Source of the DNA: Lachnospiraceae bacterium
Lineage (GTDB): Bacteria; Bacillota; Clostridia; Lachnospirales; Lachnospiraceae
NCBI GenBank assembly: GCA_017467845.1
Contig: JAFUKH010000001.1
Coordinates: 1-64,000, forward strand
Direction: 5' to 3'
Length of the DNA: 64,000 nt
Shown here: positions 53,178 through 62,718 of the stretch, one piece after another
Layout of the letters: each line of letters starts with the position of its first letter
Position numbering within the stretch: the first letter of the stretch is position 1
The notes under the pieces: generated by a model
What the model was told of the DNA's origin: nothing
What the model saw: the letters and a program-made list of their open reading frames with translations, nothing else
The model's database searches: none
Position numbers and translations under genes: made by a program

Positions 53178-55199
53178 TCAACAATTCAAAATATGAAGCT
53201 CGTGTAATGCTCTGGTGGCAGCCACATATAACAGCTTTGCAGTTTCCGGCTTTTCCATTCCATGCTTCAAATCCGGATTCCACAATATAACCGTATCAAA
53301 TTCAAGACCTTTTACCATTCGAATAGGCAGAATCATGGTTCCCGCAGAGAAATTGTCATCACTGCCATCCACGATAGGCGTATATTCCTGCAAAAGCAGT
53401 CTTGCCTTTTTGGCTTCTCCTTCACTTTTGCAGATAATGGCAGTGGTCTGGTAGCCCTTTTTCCGGATACCCTCAATCAACTCACCCGTGTACTCTGCCA
53501 TCTCTACTTCGCTCCAGAATTCCTTCTCCGAAACAGGCTCCCCATGACGGATTACCGGCTGTATCTTATACATTCCAAAGGACGCCTTATCCAGAATCTT
53601 TCCCGCAAACTCTGAGATCTCGATTGTATTACGATAGCTCTTTTGAAGAAGCTTAAACTTATCCCTATCCCCGGTGAGGAACAATTTCTGAAGCTCATAC
53701 CAATCATTTAGGCCCGTATAATAATTGATGTTCTGAGACACATCACCCATAATGGTAAAATACGTATCCGGCAAAATCTTTTTCAGTACATAATAAATTC
53801 CGATTCCAAAATCCTGGGCCTCATCGAGGAATACCAGTCCAAACTCCTGATTAGGCTCCTTCTGGGTTATCCGATAGTGAATCAGGGCTAAGGCTGCCAC
53901 ATCATATACATCAAATTCCCCTGACTGCACATGGGCAAGGTGCTCTGTCATATGGATGCCCTTACGCTGTCCCCATGCGTCCAAAAATTCACTATAGAAT
54001 TGATAAATAGATGCCTTGGGCTTCTTATCCTTATAATATCCGGCGTATTCCTTCAGCATGGCATTAATCCGGTCTCTGTCCTGTCCACTCATAAGGAACT
54101 TGATACGTGTCTTCACACGGTCATCCAGCATGGTAAGGAGAGCATTTATACTCTTTGCCGGATTCTCTCTAAGGAGAGTTGTATTATTACTCTCTGAAAG
54201 AATCACTCCAAGACGTCTGTCCTTCAGAGCACTAACATCCACATACTCTTCTCTCTTATACATCAGATAGAGCTCTAATTGCTGCATGAAATCCATATTG
54301 CAGCGATACATGGCGGTATCATCCGGCTCCACAATTCTATTTTTCTTCAGCCAATCCTTTTCACAAAGTCTGGTAAAAAGTTGATCCATGCGCAGATGCT
54401 TGATATTAGGCACATCCAGCTCCGGAAGACCGCTGGTGATATAGTTTAGGAGCAGGTCATTACTTCCTACGATACAGAACTCATTGGATTCAAAGCGGTG
54501 CTTGTAGTTATAAAGCAGGTAGGAAATTCGGTGCATGGCCACTGTGGTCTTACCGCTTCCCGCCACTCCCTGTACGATAATATTGGCAAAGGGGGACTCT
54601 CTGATGATTTCATTCTGTTCTTTCTGAATGGTAGCAATGATTTCTCCCAAAACTTCATTTTTGTTACGGGAAAGGTACTGCACTAAAAGTTCATCATTGG
54701 AAGCCACGTCACTGTCGTAATACCCTTTCAGCACGCCGTCTTCAATATCGTAGGTTCTCTTTAGTTTTAAATTTATCTGTATGGGCTTTTCATCGGGAAG
54801 TCCATATTCTCCTTCCCCAAGCTCGTTCTCATAATAAACACCGGAAATGGGTGCTCGCCAATCTGCAATCAGCACGTCTGTCTTATTCTTAAACACACCA
54901 TTCTTACCAATGTAAATCTGCTCTTCCTTCTCCGTAGAATGGTCCACATAATCCACTCGCCCGAAATATGGCTTTAAGAGTGCAGCTTCATTCTTTTTCA
55001 TGGATTTGTAAGCATGCTCTTCCAAGCTGGCTGCGGTCATAAGTTGATTATAGGCACCTTCATCACCACTATTTAACTGTTGATGAAATTCCTGCACCTG
55101 TAAATGTCTGAGTTCGTATTCCGCCTCATACTTTCGTATGTTATTTTGAATGATTCCCTTACAATATTCAAACTGCGCTTGCTCTTTCTGCATTTCCAC
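53178..55199 (-). CDS. helD: HelD-like UvrD/Rep-family ATPase
   Basis: 673 residues. An N-terminal coiled coil (residues about 1-70: QFEYCKGIIQNNIRKYEAEYELR...) is followed by a UvrD-like motor with VQGVAGSGKTTVAMHRISYLLY (Walker A), VFLDEAQDFG (Walker B), GDVSQNINYYTG (motif III), SYRNTIEISEFA and VAATRALHELHIL. The coiled coil plus split motor is the layout of HelD, which binds stalled RNA polymerase and removes it from DNA; DNA-repair helicases lack it. The likely start is a GTG 10 nt after GGGAGG. It stands alone. Confidence 0.85.
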   Translation of the reverse strand: MEMQKEQAQFEYCKGIIQNNIRKYEAEYELRHLQVQEFHQQLNSGDEGAYNQLMTAASLEEHAYKSMKKNEAALLKPYFGRVDYVDHSTEKEEQIYIGKNGVFKNKTDVLIADWRAPISGVYYENELGEGEYGLPDEKPIQINLKLKRTYDIEDGVLKGYYDSDVASNDELLVQYLSRNKNEVLGEIIATIQKEQNEIIRESPFANIIVQGVAGSGKTTVAMHRISYLLYNYKHRFESNEFCIVGSNDLLLNYITSGLPELDVPNIKHLRMDQLFTRLCEKDWLKKNRIVEPDDTAMYRCNMDFMQQLELYLMYKREEYVDVSALKDRRLGVILSESNNTTLLRENPAKSINALLTMLDDRVKTRIKFLMSGQDRDRINAMLKEYAGYYKDKKPKASIYQFYSEFLDAWGQRKGIHMTEHLAHVQSGEFDVYDVAALALIHYRITQKEPNQEFGLVFLDEAQDFGIGIYYVLKKILPDTYFTIMGDVSQNINYYTGLNDWYELQKLFLTGDRDKFKLLQKSYRNTIEISEFAGKILDKASFGMYKIQPVIRHGEPVSEKEFWSEVEMAEYTGELIEGIRKKGYQTTAIICKSEGEAKKARLLLQEYTPIVDGSDDNFSAGTMILPIRMVKGLEFDTVILWNPDLKHGMEKPETAKLLYVAATRALHELHILNC

Positions 55200-55307
55200 T
55201 TCTACGCTACCTCCCTTGTTATACAGTAAGATTAGTATACAAGAAATGTAAAATATTACTAGACTTTAATTTCAGATTATGGTATGATGCTTACTAGAGT
55301 TGTACCT

Positions 55308-55339
55308 AAAAAAGCTGTCGGTTTTCCGACAGCTTTTTG
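55308..55339 (-). terminator. Terminator after the GH127 gene
   Basis: AAAAGCTGTCGG pairs with CCGACAGCTTTT in a perfect long stem flanked by A- and T-runs on both strands, so it could stop transcription in either direction. Confidence 0.9.
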
Positions 55340-55357
55340 TTGTTATATGGTTATTAT

Positions 55358-57472
55358 TTATACACGTACCCAAACGGTCATTTCACCTACGCCACGATTG
55401 TTCCATGCGTAGTAAGGTACGAACTTTAATGTGGTCTCTTCTTCTTTCTCTGCGCAAACTTCTTCGTAAAGCTCTGCACCATCTAAAACTACCTTCTTAC
55501 CGGGGATTTCCAAAGTCACAATCTTATGACCAAGCTCTGTATTCTCAGAAATAATAGCTCCCTTTTCTTTATATGCTGCCACATCCAGCTTGTAAAGATG
55601 CAAATTCTTGCCGTTATCACACTCTTCTAAGCAGTAGGTAATAGGTCCCCGGGTTACCGCAACCTTGCCGATATTCTCACGTACCTTATTGTTGGCTTTG
55701 TACACATGAACAGGCATATCAAAGTCAAGGGTAATCTCGTCATCTTCCCAGTTACCGGTGATATAAAGGTATCCGTCGTTATAGCTCACACCTGCCACAC
55801 TATCGTTAAGCTGTCCTTTCACAATCCCCACATTTACCAGCTCTCCTTGACAAGTGTAGCTTACCTTAACATTCTCTGTCCAAGTGGGAATACGAAGTGC
55901 CATAGTCATAGGGACACCTTCCCCATGAAGCTTCACAGAAACCTTACCATCCCAAGGAAGTGCAGTCTCTACCTTCACATCCACTTCACTATCGCCCACC
56001 TTTTTGGTCAACTCACTGCCCATATAAAGGTGAACATAGAGAGTATCTACACTTTCAGTATAAGCATAGCTTGCCACATTGCTGACCGTACGTGCAATAT
56101 TGGGAGGACAACATGCACAGCCAAACCATTTCTGGCGCACCCCCTTTACATGAAGCTTACGCTCATCGCGGTCCCAACCTTCTTCCCATACCTCCAGAGG
56201 ATTTACATAGAAGAAGCTCTTGCCATCCAACGCCATACCGCTGAGTACGGTATTATAAAGTGCCTGCTCCATCACATCACTATACTTTCTATCTGCCTTA
56301 ATCTGTAGCATTCTGCGGGCAAAGAACACCAGTCTGATTGCCGCACAGGTCTCGGAATATGCCATGTCATTGGGCAAGTCATATGGATAAGAGAAGGATT
56401 CTCCCATATGGGAACCACCGATACCTCCGGTAATATATAGCTTCTCATTAACAATATTATCCCAGATGCGTTCACAAGCTGCATACAGTTCTTCATCACC
56501 ACACAGTCTTGCCACATCTGCCATACCGCTGTACAGATACACACCGCGCACTGCATGACCTACTGCCTCAGACTGCTCACGTACCGGCTTATGAGCCTGA
56601 TGATACCAATAACGATTTCGAACAAACCAGTTTCCTTCGTCTCCCGGCTTATGATATTTTCTACCTTCATAGCCGGCTCTTTCCTCGTCCTCAATATCGA
56701 AATAAAAAGGCTTTGTTCCACGTACATCAATAAAGAACTTGGATAAATCCAGATATTTCTTATCTCCGGTCACTTCATAAAGACGTACAAGCGCCATCTC
56801 TGCAATCTCATGTCCCGGATATCCTTTACACTGATTTTCTTCCGGTCCGAACACTTCCGCGCAGTAATCCGCAAAGCGCATCGCTGCTTTCAAAAGCTTA
56901 TCCTTGCCCGTCGCCTGATAATATGCCACTGCACCCTCAATCAAGTGACCCAGACAATACAGCTCATGATGATCACGAAGATTGGTAAATGCTCTGTCCA
57001 TACCATTAATGATATAGTAGGTATCCAAATAACCATTCTCCAGCTGAGCCGCACATACAATATCAATAGCACCGTCTGCAATCTTTTCCAGTTCCTCATC
57101 CGGATGCTGTGTTAAGGAATATCCCACCGCTTCAATCCACTTGGAAAAATCCGTATCCTGAAATACAAATCCGTAAAACTTATCCGGATCCGGATTGTTC
57201 TTATCCTCCGGAAGTGCCTCAAAGCCACGGAAGGTATAAGTAGGAGCCACATAACTGCTACCCTTGGCAGACTTCTCCTTCATCATATTGCCTGCCACCT
57301 TAAAATTACGCATACAATAGCTTGGTGCCGCATCCGGGATACGGTCATTTAACGCCTCCCACTGATAAGGAATTACCTCCTTGCGTACCAGCTCCTGCTC
57401 TCTATGCCAGAATTCATCCGTTACATGAACCTGTTTTAAATCTATTGGACTGCTAAATCTGCTCTGTTCCAT
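55358..57472 (-). CDS. GH127-family beta-L-arabinofuranosidase
   Basis: 704 residues. The active-site zinc ligands of GH127 are present: SETCAA (Glu and Cys; nucleophile Cys is one of the pair) and WFGCACCPPNIART (two Cys). The (alpha/alpha)6 barrel blocks CRGYPGHEIAEMALVRLYEVTG-like (KGYPGHEIAEMALVRLYEVTG) and GGIGGSHMGESF fit the family, followed by two beta-sandwich domains. No signal peptide, so it cleaves imported beta-1,2-linked arabinofuranose dimers in the cytoplasm. The start is MEQSRFS after GGGAGGTTACAT. A terminator follows it and an inverted repeat precedes it. Confidence 0.9.
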   Translation of the reverse strand: MEQSRFSSPIDLKQVHVTDEFWHREQELVRKEVIPYQWEALNDRIPDAAPSYCMRNFKVAGNMMKEKSAKGSSYVAPTYTFRGFEALPEDKNNPDPDKFYGFVFQDTDFSKWIEAVGYSLTQHPDEELEKIADGAIDIVCAAQLENGYLDTYYIINGMDRAFTNLRDHHELYCLGHLIEGAVAYYQATGKDKLLKAAMRFADYCAEVFGPEENQCKGYPGHEIAEMALVRLYEVTGDKKYLDLSKFFIDVRGTKPFYFDIEDEERAGYEGRKYHKPGDEGNWFVRNRYWYHQAHKPVREQSEAVGHAVRGVYLYSGMADVARLCGDEELYAACERIWDNIVNEKLYITGGIGGSHMGESFSYPYDLPNDMAYSETCAAIRLVFFARRMLQIKADRKYSDVMEQALYNTVLSGMALDGKSFFYVNPLEVWEEGWDRDERKLHVKGVRQKWFGCACCPPNIARTVSNVASYAYTESVDTLYVHLYMGSELTKKVGDSEVDVKVETALPWDGKVSVKLHGEGVPMTMALRIPTWTENVKVSYTCQGELVNVGIVKGQLNDSVAGVSYNDGYLYITGNWEDDEITLDFDMPVHVYKANNKVRENIGKVAVTRGPITYCLEECDNGKNLHLYKLDVAAYKEKGAIISENTELGHKIVTLEIPGKKVVLDGAELYEEVCAEKEEETTLKFVPYYAWNNRGVGEMTVWVRV

Positions 57473-57515
57473 ATGTAACCTCCCGAAATTTTTCTTTACC
57501 TGTAGTATGTCACAC

Positions 57516-57574
57516 CTCACATTTTCAAACAAGCGACTTCAGTGGATTCCAAAGATTTCAACACCAAATGTGAG
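57516..57574. repeat. 9-bp inverted repeat upstream of the GH127 gene
   Basis: CTCACATTT (57516-57524) and AAATGTGAG (57566-57574), 41 nt apart, in the 106-nt gap between the ABC exporter and the GH127 gene. It could be an operator pair or a hairpin; on the plus strand TTTTTTAT follows. Confidence 0.45.
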
Positions 57575-57578
57575 TTTT

Positions 57579-59408
57579 TTATACCTGCGCCTCCACATAG
57601 TACTGAGCCTGTGCCGCAAACATCTCTGCATAAATACCATCTGTCTTCCCCACCAATTCCTCATGGGTTCCATATTCCGCAATGGTCTCCCCTGCAAATA
57701 CGGCAATACGATCACAAAACTTACAGCTTGATAATCTATGGGAAATATAAATTGCCGTTTTCCCACCTACCAGTGCATTAAACTGCTTGTAAATCTCATA
57801 CTCTGCCACCGGATCCAAAGCCGCTGTCGGCTCATCCAGAATTACGATAGGCGCATTACGGTAAAGTGCCCTTGCAATGGCAAGCTTTTGCTGCTGCCCG
57901 CCGGAAAGCTCCACACCGTTCTCGTCGTAGGATTTAAAGATTAAGGTATTTTCCTTTTCCGCCAGCTTCTTCACATCCTCCTTTAAGCCTACCTGAGCCA
58001 AAATACTCCAAAGCTTTTTCTCATCCTCTTCTTGGTCCAGAATCACATTGTCCTTCAGAGGAAATGCAAACAGCTGAAAATCCTGAAATACCACGGCAAA
58101 AAGCTTCCGATACTCCTCTTGGGAATATTCCTTGATATTGATACCATCGATCAGAATCTCCCCTTCTGTCACATCATAAAGTCTGCATAAGAGCTTAATC
58201 ATAGTGGTCTTTCCCGCTCCGTTTAATCCCACCACTGCCAGATGCTGACCGCTCTTAATGGTCAGATTGATATCTCTAAGCACATACTTTTCACTTCTTG
58301 GATACTTAAAACTGACATGAGAAAAACGTATCTCATGAGTGTCATCTACCACTGTTTTATCCCCTTTTACCATAGCCTCGGGATAGGATAAAAACTCCAG
58401 ATAGTTATGGGCATAATTACATCGCCTGCTCAAATCCATAAAGCCGTTCACAATATTATACAGACTCCAGTAAAGGGAAGATGCTGCGGCAATACACATG
58501 GAGAAATCACCGATGGAAATGCGCTTTGTCAGCGCCAGAAAGCCAATGTAAAAGTAACTGATGCCATCCCGGAAGGAATTCACAATATCAATCCCCCAAC
58601 TATTCACCCGCTGACGTTCTGCCTGTTCCCTCCATGCTCCGCACATCTCATCGGATAGACCTCTTGCCTTTCTTCCCATCATCTCCTTGCTACCATAAAG
58701 CCTTATATCTTTGCCGTATTTATAATCCGACATTTCCCAGAAGATATAGGTAAACATACGATTTACTTTCGCAAGACGTAAAAAGCTTTCTACGTCAATC
58801 TGCTTATTCTTCAAACCAAAATATACGATGATGACCAATGCCAGCAGCTGCACAGGAATCAAAAGAGGACAGGTCAGTGCAATAACGGTGATAACACCCA
58901 GCATTACGATTACATTGGATATCACAGTATAAAAGTTCCCCAGCACTCCGATCACACCGCCACTGTACCAGCTCATACCTTCTTTTGCCTTATTCAATAC
59001 TTCCAGCGCCTTAGGATTCTCCGTATGCTCATAGTCCATCCGCATGGCATGGTCTGCCATCTGCAAATCAATATACTCGTCAAACCACTCAGCGAGCACA
59101 TTCTCCCACTGAAAGGTAATATTTTTAATCACATTTTTCAGAAGCTGTAGCAGTATGGTAAATACTACATAAAATGCCGCTGATTTCATATGCTGCGAAA
59201 CATCAGCCCCACTCAGTACAAGTACAAGCTCATCAATAATAAACTTCGGAAGAAGCACATCCTGCACCTTCTCCATAATATCAGCAAAAATACGTAGCAC
59301 ATAAAGCACAATCAGCTGTGGTTTCTCCTTACAGACAATCTTCAGCATAAAGGAGACGGTTTCCACACAAAGGTGCAACTCTTTTTTCGTATCTTTTTCT
59401 TTACTCAT
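57579..59408 (-). CDS. ABC exporter subunit (ATPase-permease), second of a pair
   Basis: 609 residues: a six-helix exporter membrane domain (about 30-320) then an ATPase with AVVGLNGAGKTTMIKLLC (Walker A), LSGGQQQKLAIARALY (signature) and IVILDEPTAALDP (Walker B), and ISHRLSS as the H-loop. It overlaps the partner gene by 8 nt and resembles it closely in the ATPase part, so the two should form one heterodimer. The substrate is not known; such pairs in Firmicutes export peptides, lipids or drugs. Confidence 0.9.
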   Translation of the reverse strand: MSKEKDTKKELHLCVETVSFMLKIVCKEKPQLIVLYVLRIFADIMEKVQDVLLPKFIIDELVLVLSGADVSQHMKSAAFYVVFTILLQLLKNVIKNITFQWENVLAEWFDEYIDLQMADHAMRMDYEHTENPKALEVLNKAKEGMSWYSGGVIGVLGNFYTVISNVIVMLGVITVIALTCPLLIPVQLLALVIIVYFGLKNKQIDVESFLRLAKVNRMFTYIFWEMSDYKYGKDIRLYGSKEMMGRKARGLSDEMCGAWREQAERQRVNSWGIDIVNSFRDGISYFYIGFLALTKRISIGDFSMCIAAASSLYWSLYNIVNGFMDLSRRCNYAHNYLEFLSYPEAMVKGDKTVVDDTHEIRFSHVSFKYPRSEKYVLRDINLTIKSGQHLAVVGLNGAGKTTMIKLLCRLYDVTEGEILIDGINIKEYSQEEYRKLFAVVFQDFQLFAFPLKDNVILDQEEDEKKLWSILAQVGLKEDVKKLAEKENTLIFKSYDENGVELSGGQQQKLAIARALYRNAPIVILDEPTAALDPVAEYEIYKQFNALVGGKTAIYISHRLSSCKFCDRIAVFAGETIAEYGTHEELVGKTDGIYAEMFAAQAQYYVEAQV

Positions 59409-61239
59409 GTTCTGCTACCTCCTGTGGATTTTCTACATAGTACTGTGCCTGAATACGGAACATTTCCGCATATGCACCATCCTGTCCAATGAGTTCCTGA
59501 TGTGTTCCGTATTCCACCATTTCTCCATCCTTAAACATTGCCACATGGTCGCAAAACTGAGTAGAACTGAGTCTGTGACTAATATATACCGCGCTCTTTT
59601 CTCCGATTAACCGGTCAAAATCCTGATACAGCTTGCTCTCTGCCAAAGCATCCAGCGCTGCCGTAGGCTCATCCAGAATCACAATAGGAGCATCCTTGTA
59701 TAATGCTCTCGCCAGTGCCAGTTTCTGCTTTTCTCCACCACTGAAATCCACACCGTCATCATAAAGAACCTTGAGTACTTCGGTGTCTACCCCTTTTTCC
59801 AGCTCTATTAACTTCTTTCCAAAACCGGCATCCTGCAGGCACCTCTTTGCATTCTCCCGATCGGTATTCTCCGGCTCCTTCATAGATACATTTTCCGCAA
59901 GCGGAAATGCGAAAAGCTCCACATCCTGAAATACCGGAGCAAAAATGTGGTAGTAGCTCTTTTTTGAATATTCCTTCACATCTATGCCATTTAATAAAAT
60001 CCTTCCCTCCGTTGGCTCATAAAGCCGTAGAAGAAGCTTGATAAAGGTAGACTTTCCCGCACCGTTTAATCCTACTACCGCAAGCCTCTCCCCGTGAGAA
60101 AGGGTCAGAGAAAGATTCTTCAAGGCATACTTTTCAGCGCCGGGATACTGAAAACACACCCTATCAAATGTAAATTCATATCTGTCACATGCAGGAAGGA
60201 TCTTTCCTTCCTCTTCCCCTCCTCCAGCAAAGTCCATGAAGGAACGAAAATCATCCACTTGACGGCTTCTTGCCAACATATCGCTAACATTCTGCAACAA
60301 TCGAGATACATATTGAAAAAAGATTCCCGCACTGGTCAAATACAGGGTAAAATTACCGATGGTCACTTCTCCTCCCACAACGCTGTACACAAGCCATGCA
60401 TACACTGCCCCTTGGGAAATTGCCCAGAAAATATTAGAGCTGATGGAAACAGCAAGCCAGATTTTAGCATTTCTCTTCTGAGCTTTAAAGCGTACCTCTT
60501 TTAAAAGGGCATACTTCTGCACCAGCCAGCCGCGGATATCAAACATACGCACATCTTTCGCTGCCCCAAAGTCAGAGGTGGTATAGCGCATATAGTGATC
60601 CTTACGCCACCAGGTTGCCAGCGGATCCCAGATATTTTTCTTCGTATATTTATTTGCCTTATCAGAAATCAGGAAATTGATTCCTGCAAGTAATGTCATT
60701 CCTGTCATAATCCAGGGATTCATGCTTCCCACAATAAACAGACCGATAATCACTACAGAAATATTTTTCAAAAACTGCACAAAATATCTGGCAAGACCTT
60801 CCACGCCTTCGTCATTGCCGCTTGCCGCATTTCCTGCCTTTTGATAGCAGTCCATGACCTCCGAATCCTCTAAATAATGATAACCGATGCTCATGACCTT
60901 ATCATTTTTCTCTGCTAACAGCATCATTCGTGTATCAATAAATCTCCAATTCACACCGGAATTGTAATATGTATTGACCATAGTGGACACAATCTGTAAC
61001 AGCGAAAAAAATACCATCAGACCAACCAGCTTTTGCAGTGACTCTCCCCTTGTCACACAATCAATCACGAACTTAGACATAAAATTCCACAGATATTGCA
61101 TCATGGGTTCGCAGATCATTCCCAAAGGAACCAGATATGCAAACTCCTTGTAACGCTTCAGCATCATTCGAACAATATAAGAAATGTTCGAAAAAATACC
61201 GTACTCTTTATGGTACGGATTCTTCTTTTCTTCGTTCAT
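59401..61239 (-). CDS. ABC exporter subunit (ATPase-permease), first of a pair
   Basis: 612 residues with the same layout. Membrane domain at about 25-330, ATPase with AVVGLNGAGKSTFIKLLL, a signature reading DFSGGEKQKLALARALY instead of LSGGQ, IVILDEPTAALDALAE and ISHRLSS. The start has GGGGGGAGAAT. It lies 65 nt after a terminator that closes the small acidic protein gene, so it probably has its own promoter, although none was clear in that gap. Confidence 0.9.
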   Translation of the reverse strand: MNEEKKNPYHKEYGIFSNISYIVRMMLKRYKEFAYLVPLGMICEPMMQYLWNFMSKFVIDCVTRGESLQKLVGLMVFFSLLQIVSTMVNTYYNSGVNWRFIDTRMMLLAEKNDKVMSIGYHYLEDSEVMDCYQKAGNAASGNDEGVEGLARYFVQFLKNISVVIIGLFIVGSMNPWIMTGMTLLAGINFLISDKANKYTKKNIWDPLATWWRKDHYMRYTTSDFGAAKDVRMFDIRGWLVQKYALLKEVRFKAQKRNAKIWLAVSISSNIFWAISQGAVYAWLVYSVVGGEVTIGNFTLYLTSAGIFFQYVSRLLQNVSDMLARSRQVDDFRSFMDFAGGGEEEGKILPACDRYEFTFDRVCFQYPGAEKYALKNLSLTLSHGERLAVVGLNGAGKSTFIKLLLRLYEPTEGRILLNGIDVKEYSKKSYYHIFAPVFQDVELFAFPLAENVSMKEPENTDRENAKRCLQDAGFGKKLIELEKGVDTEVLKVLYDDGVDFSGGEKQKLALARALYKDAPIVILDEPTAALDALAESKLYQDFDRLIGEKSAVYISHRLSSTQFCDHVAMFKDGEMVEYGTHQELIGQDGAYAEMFRIQAQYYVENPQEVAEHE

Positions 61240-61258
61240 ATTCTCCCCCCATTTATCT

Positions 61259-61293
61259 CAAAAAAATGTGCCTCCGCTAAGCGAAAGGCACAC
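61259..61293 (-). terminator. Terminator after the small acidic protein gene
   Basis: Minus strand GTGTGCCT-TTCGC pairs with GCG-GAGGCACAT, followed by TTTTTTT. Confidence 0.85.
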
Positions 61294-61304
61294 TTCATTG
61301 TGTT

Positions 61305-61532
61305 TTATTTGTCCTTCTTAAACATATCCAAAACATCGTCAAGCTTATCGGTGTCCAGCTTCTCCACAAGATCCTCAGCCTTATCAAGTGCCTTATCCAC
61401 CTTATCTAAATTCACATCGACGCCCATCTTGTCCATAGCGTCATCAAGCTTGTCAACGCCTTCGTTTAACCCCTTCACAAGTCCCTTTACATCCACATCT
61501 TTTAAATCGTCTAAATCAAAATTCTTTGCCAT
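61305..61532 (-). CDS. Small acidic helical protein
   Basis: 75 residues from MAKNFDLDDLKDVDVKG. It is almost all Asp, Lys, Leu, Val and Glu with heptad-like repeats (LDKVDKALDKAEDLVEKLDTDKLDDVLDM), which suggests a soluble coiled coil. No cysteines and no membrane helix. I do not recognise it. The start has GGAGACGAGGCTT. It is closed by its own strong terminator and preceded by the ArsR-type regulator gene. Confidence 0.75.
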   Translation of the reverse strand: MAKNFDLDDLKDVDVKGLVKGLNEGVDKLDDAMDKMGVDVNLDKVDKALDKAEDLVEKLDTDKLDDVLDMFKKDK

Positions 61533-61582
61533 AAGCCTCGTCTCCTTCCATGTAAGTAGTACCATTATACTACTGTCCATAG

Positions 61583-62716
61583 CTACTGCGCAAGCACCTG
61601 TTTACAGTATTCCAGCACCTCTGCGATTGCTTTTGTATTGCCCTTATAATAGACCTTTGACTCCTTCGTCTCCATGGTTACCAGTCCTGCGGATAGGAGA
61701 GCGCTCATATGATGTGAAATGGTGGCAGTGGTCAGTCCCAAATGCTTTGCCAGCTGACTTCCGTAAGCACTCTTATCCTTGATGTAGGACAGGATTTCAA
61801 ACTTACTGCTGTCACTGAGAATCTTTAGAATTTTCAGTACACACTCCTGCTTTCCTTTGATATCCTCTCCGGAGAAGCTGACAGAAAAATCGTCATCAAA
61901 CAAAATTCCTATGGTAAAAATATAAGGCGTGGATAATGTACTGTCCTTTTCACTTTTTGCAAACACGCTGATGGAGCTGGGCAAAATCACATTGGGACGC
62001 ATTCCGCAGCCCAGAGGATTTTCTTCCAGGTCAAGCCCCATATGCTTTTTTAAATAATCCCCTGCACAGACATCCCTCAGCTCATTTTCCCAATATGCTG
62101 CGAACTCTGCTGCAAATCTGTCCAATGCCTCAGAATACTCCCGTAGCACCTCCATTGCAATTTCCAAGAGTGCAAATACCTTTTCCCTATGCACCTCCGG
62201 TTTTAGAAAAATATGTTGCAATTTATACTTTTCCTCATCTGCAATTCCCATATCCATAATCTGGAAAACAACATCCATCTTATTATCACAGGAAGTAAAG
62301 GTTGACTCATCCTCAATTACCGTTGCATAACAGTGCAAAAGTTCTGAAAAACGTTTACAGCATTCCTCCTGCGAAAGTGCCTCTAATTTCTGCCTATAAT
62401 GCTCTAACGACTCATATGGTTCCTTCTCAAAATCTCCCCATAGCACAGCAAGCCCTCCGGCATTTTTTCCCTCTTCCCAGGGCTTTGAAAAGTAAAAGTG
62501 TAGCTCTTCTTCCTGCCCTTTCAGCCTCTTTATCATCGTCTTCTCAATCTCTGTCAGGACGCGGAATTTCTCATCAAATGCCGCAGACTGAATATTCCGG
62601 CTCTTTAAAAAATTATTTTTGAGTTCTCCGTATGTTTCCCCCGCACCGGTATGAATCAGAAGCCGCATGGCCTCTGCCACATAATCTACCTTACCCACAA
62701 TGAATTGCTTGTTCAT
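61583..62716 (-). CDS. ArsR-type transcriptional regulator with a large N-terminal domain
   Basis: 377 residues. The last about 90 form a winged helix of the ArsR class: LKILKILSDSSKFEILSYIKDKSAYGSQLAKHLGLTTATISHHMSALLSAGLVTMETK. The first about 280 form an uncharacterised ligand- or partner-binding region with several Cys (ECCKRF, HCYAT, TSCDN). The gene starts 2 nt after the MFS exporter stop, so it is likely the local regulator of that exporter. What it senses cannot be told; metal-binding Cys of classic ArsR helices are not seen in the DNA-binding part. Confidence 0.8.
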   Translation of the reverse strand: MNKQFIVGKVDYVAEAMRLLIHTGAGETYGELKNNFLKSRNIQSAAFDEKFRVLTEIEKTMIKRLKGQEEELHFYFSKPWEEGKNAGGLAVLWGDFEKEPYESLEHYRQKLEALSQEECCKRFSELLHCYATVIEDESTFTSCDNKMDVVFQIMDMGIADEEKYKLQHIFLKPEVHREKVFALLEIAMEVLREYSEALDRFAAEFAAYWENELRDVCAGDYLKKHMGLDLEENPLGCGMRPNVILPSSISVFAKSEKDSTLSTPYIFTIGILFDDDFSVSFSGEDIKGKQECVLKILKILSDSSKFEILSYIKDKSAYGSQLAKHLGLTTATISHHMSALLSAGLVTMETKESKVYYKGNTKAIAEVLEYCKQVLAQ

Positions 62717-62718
62717 GT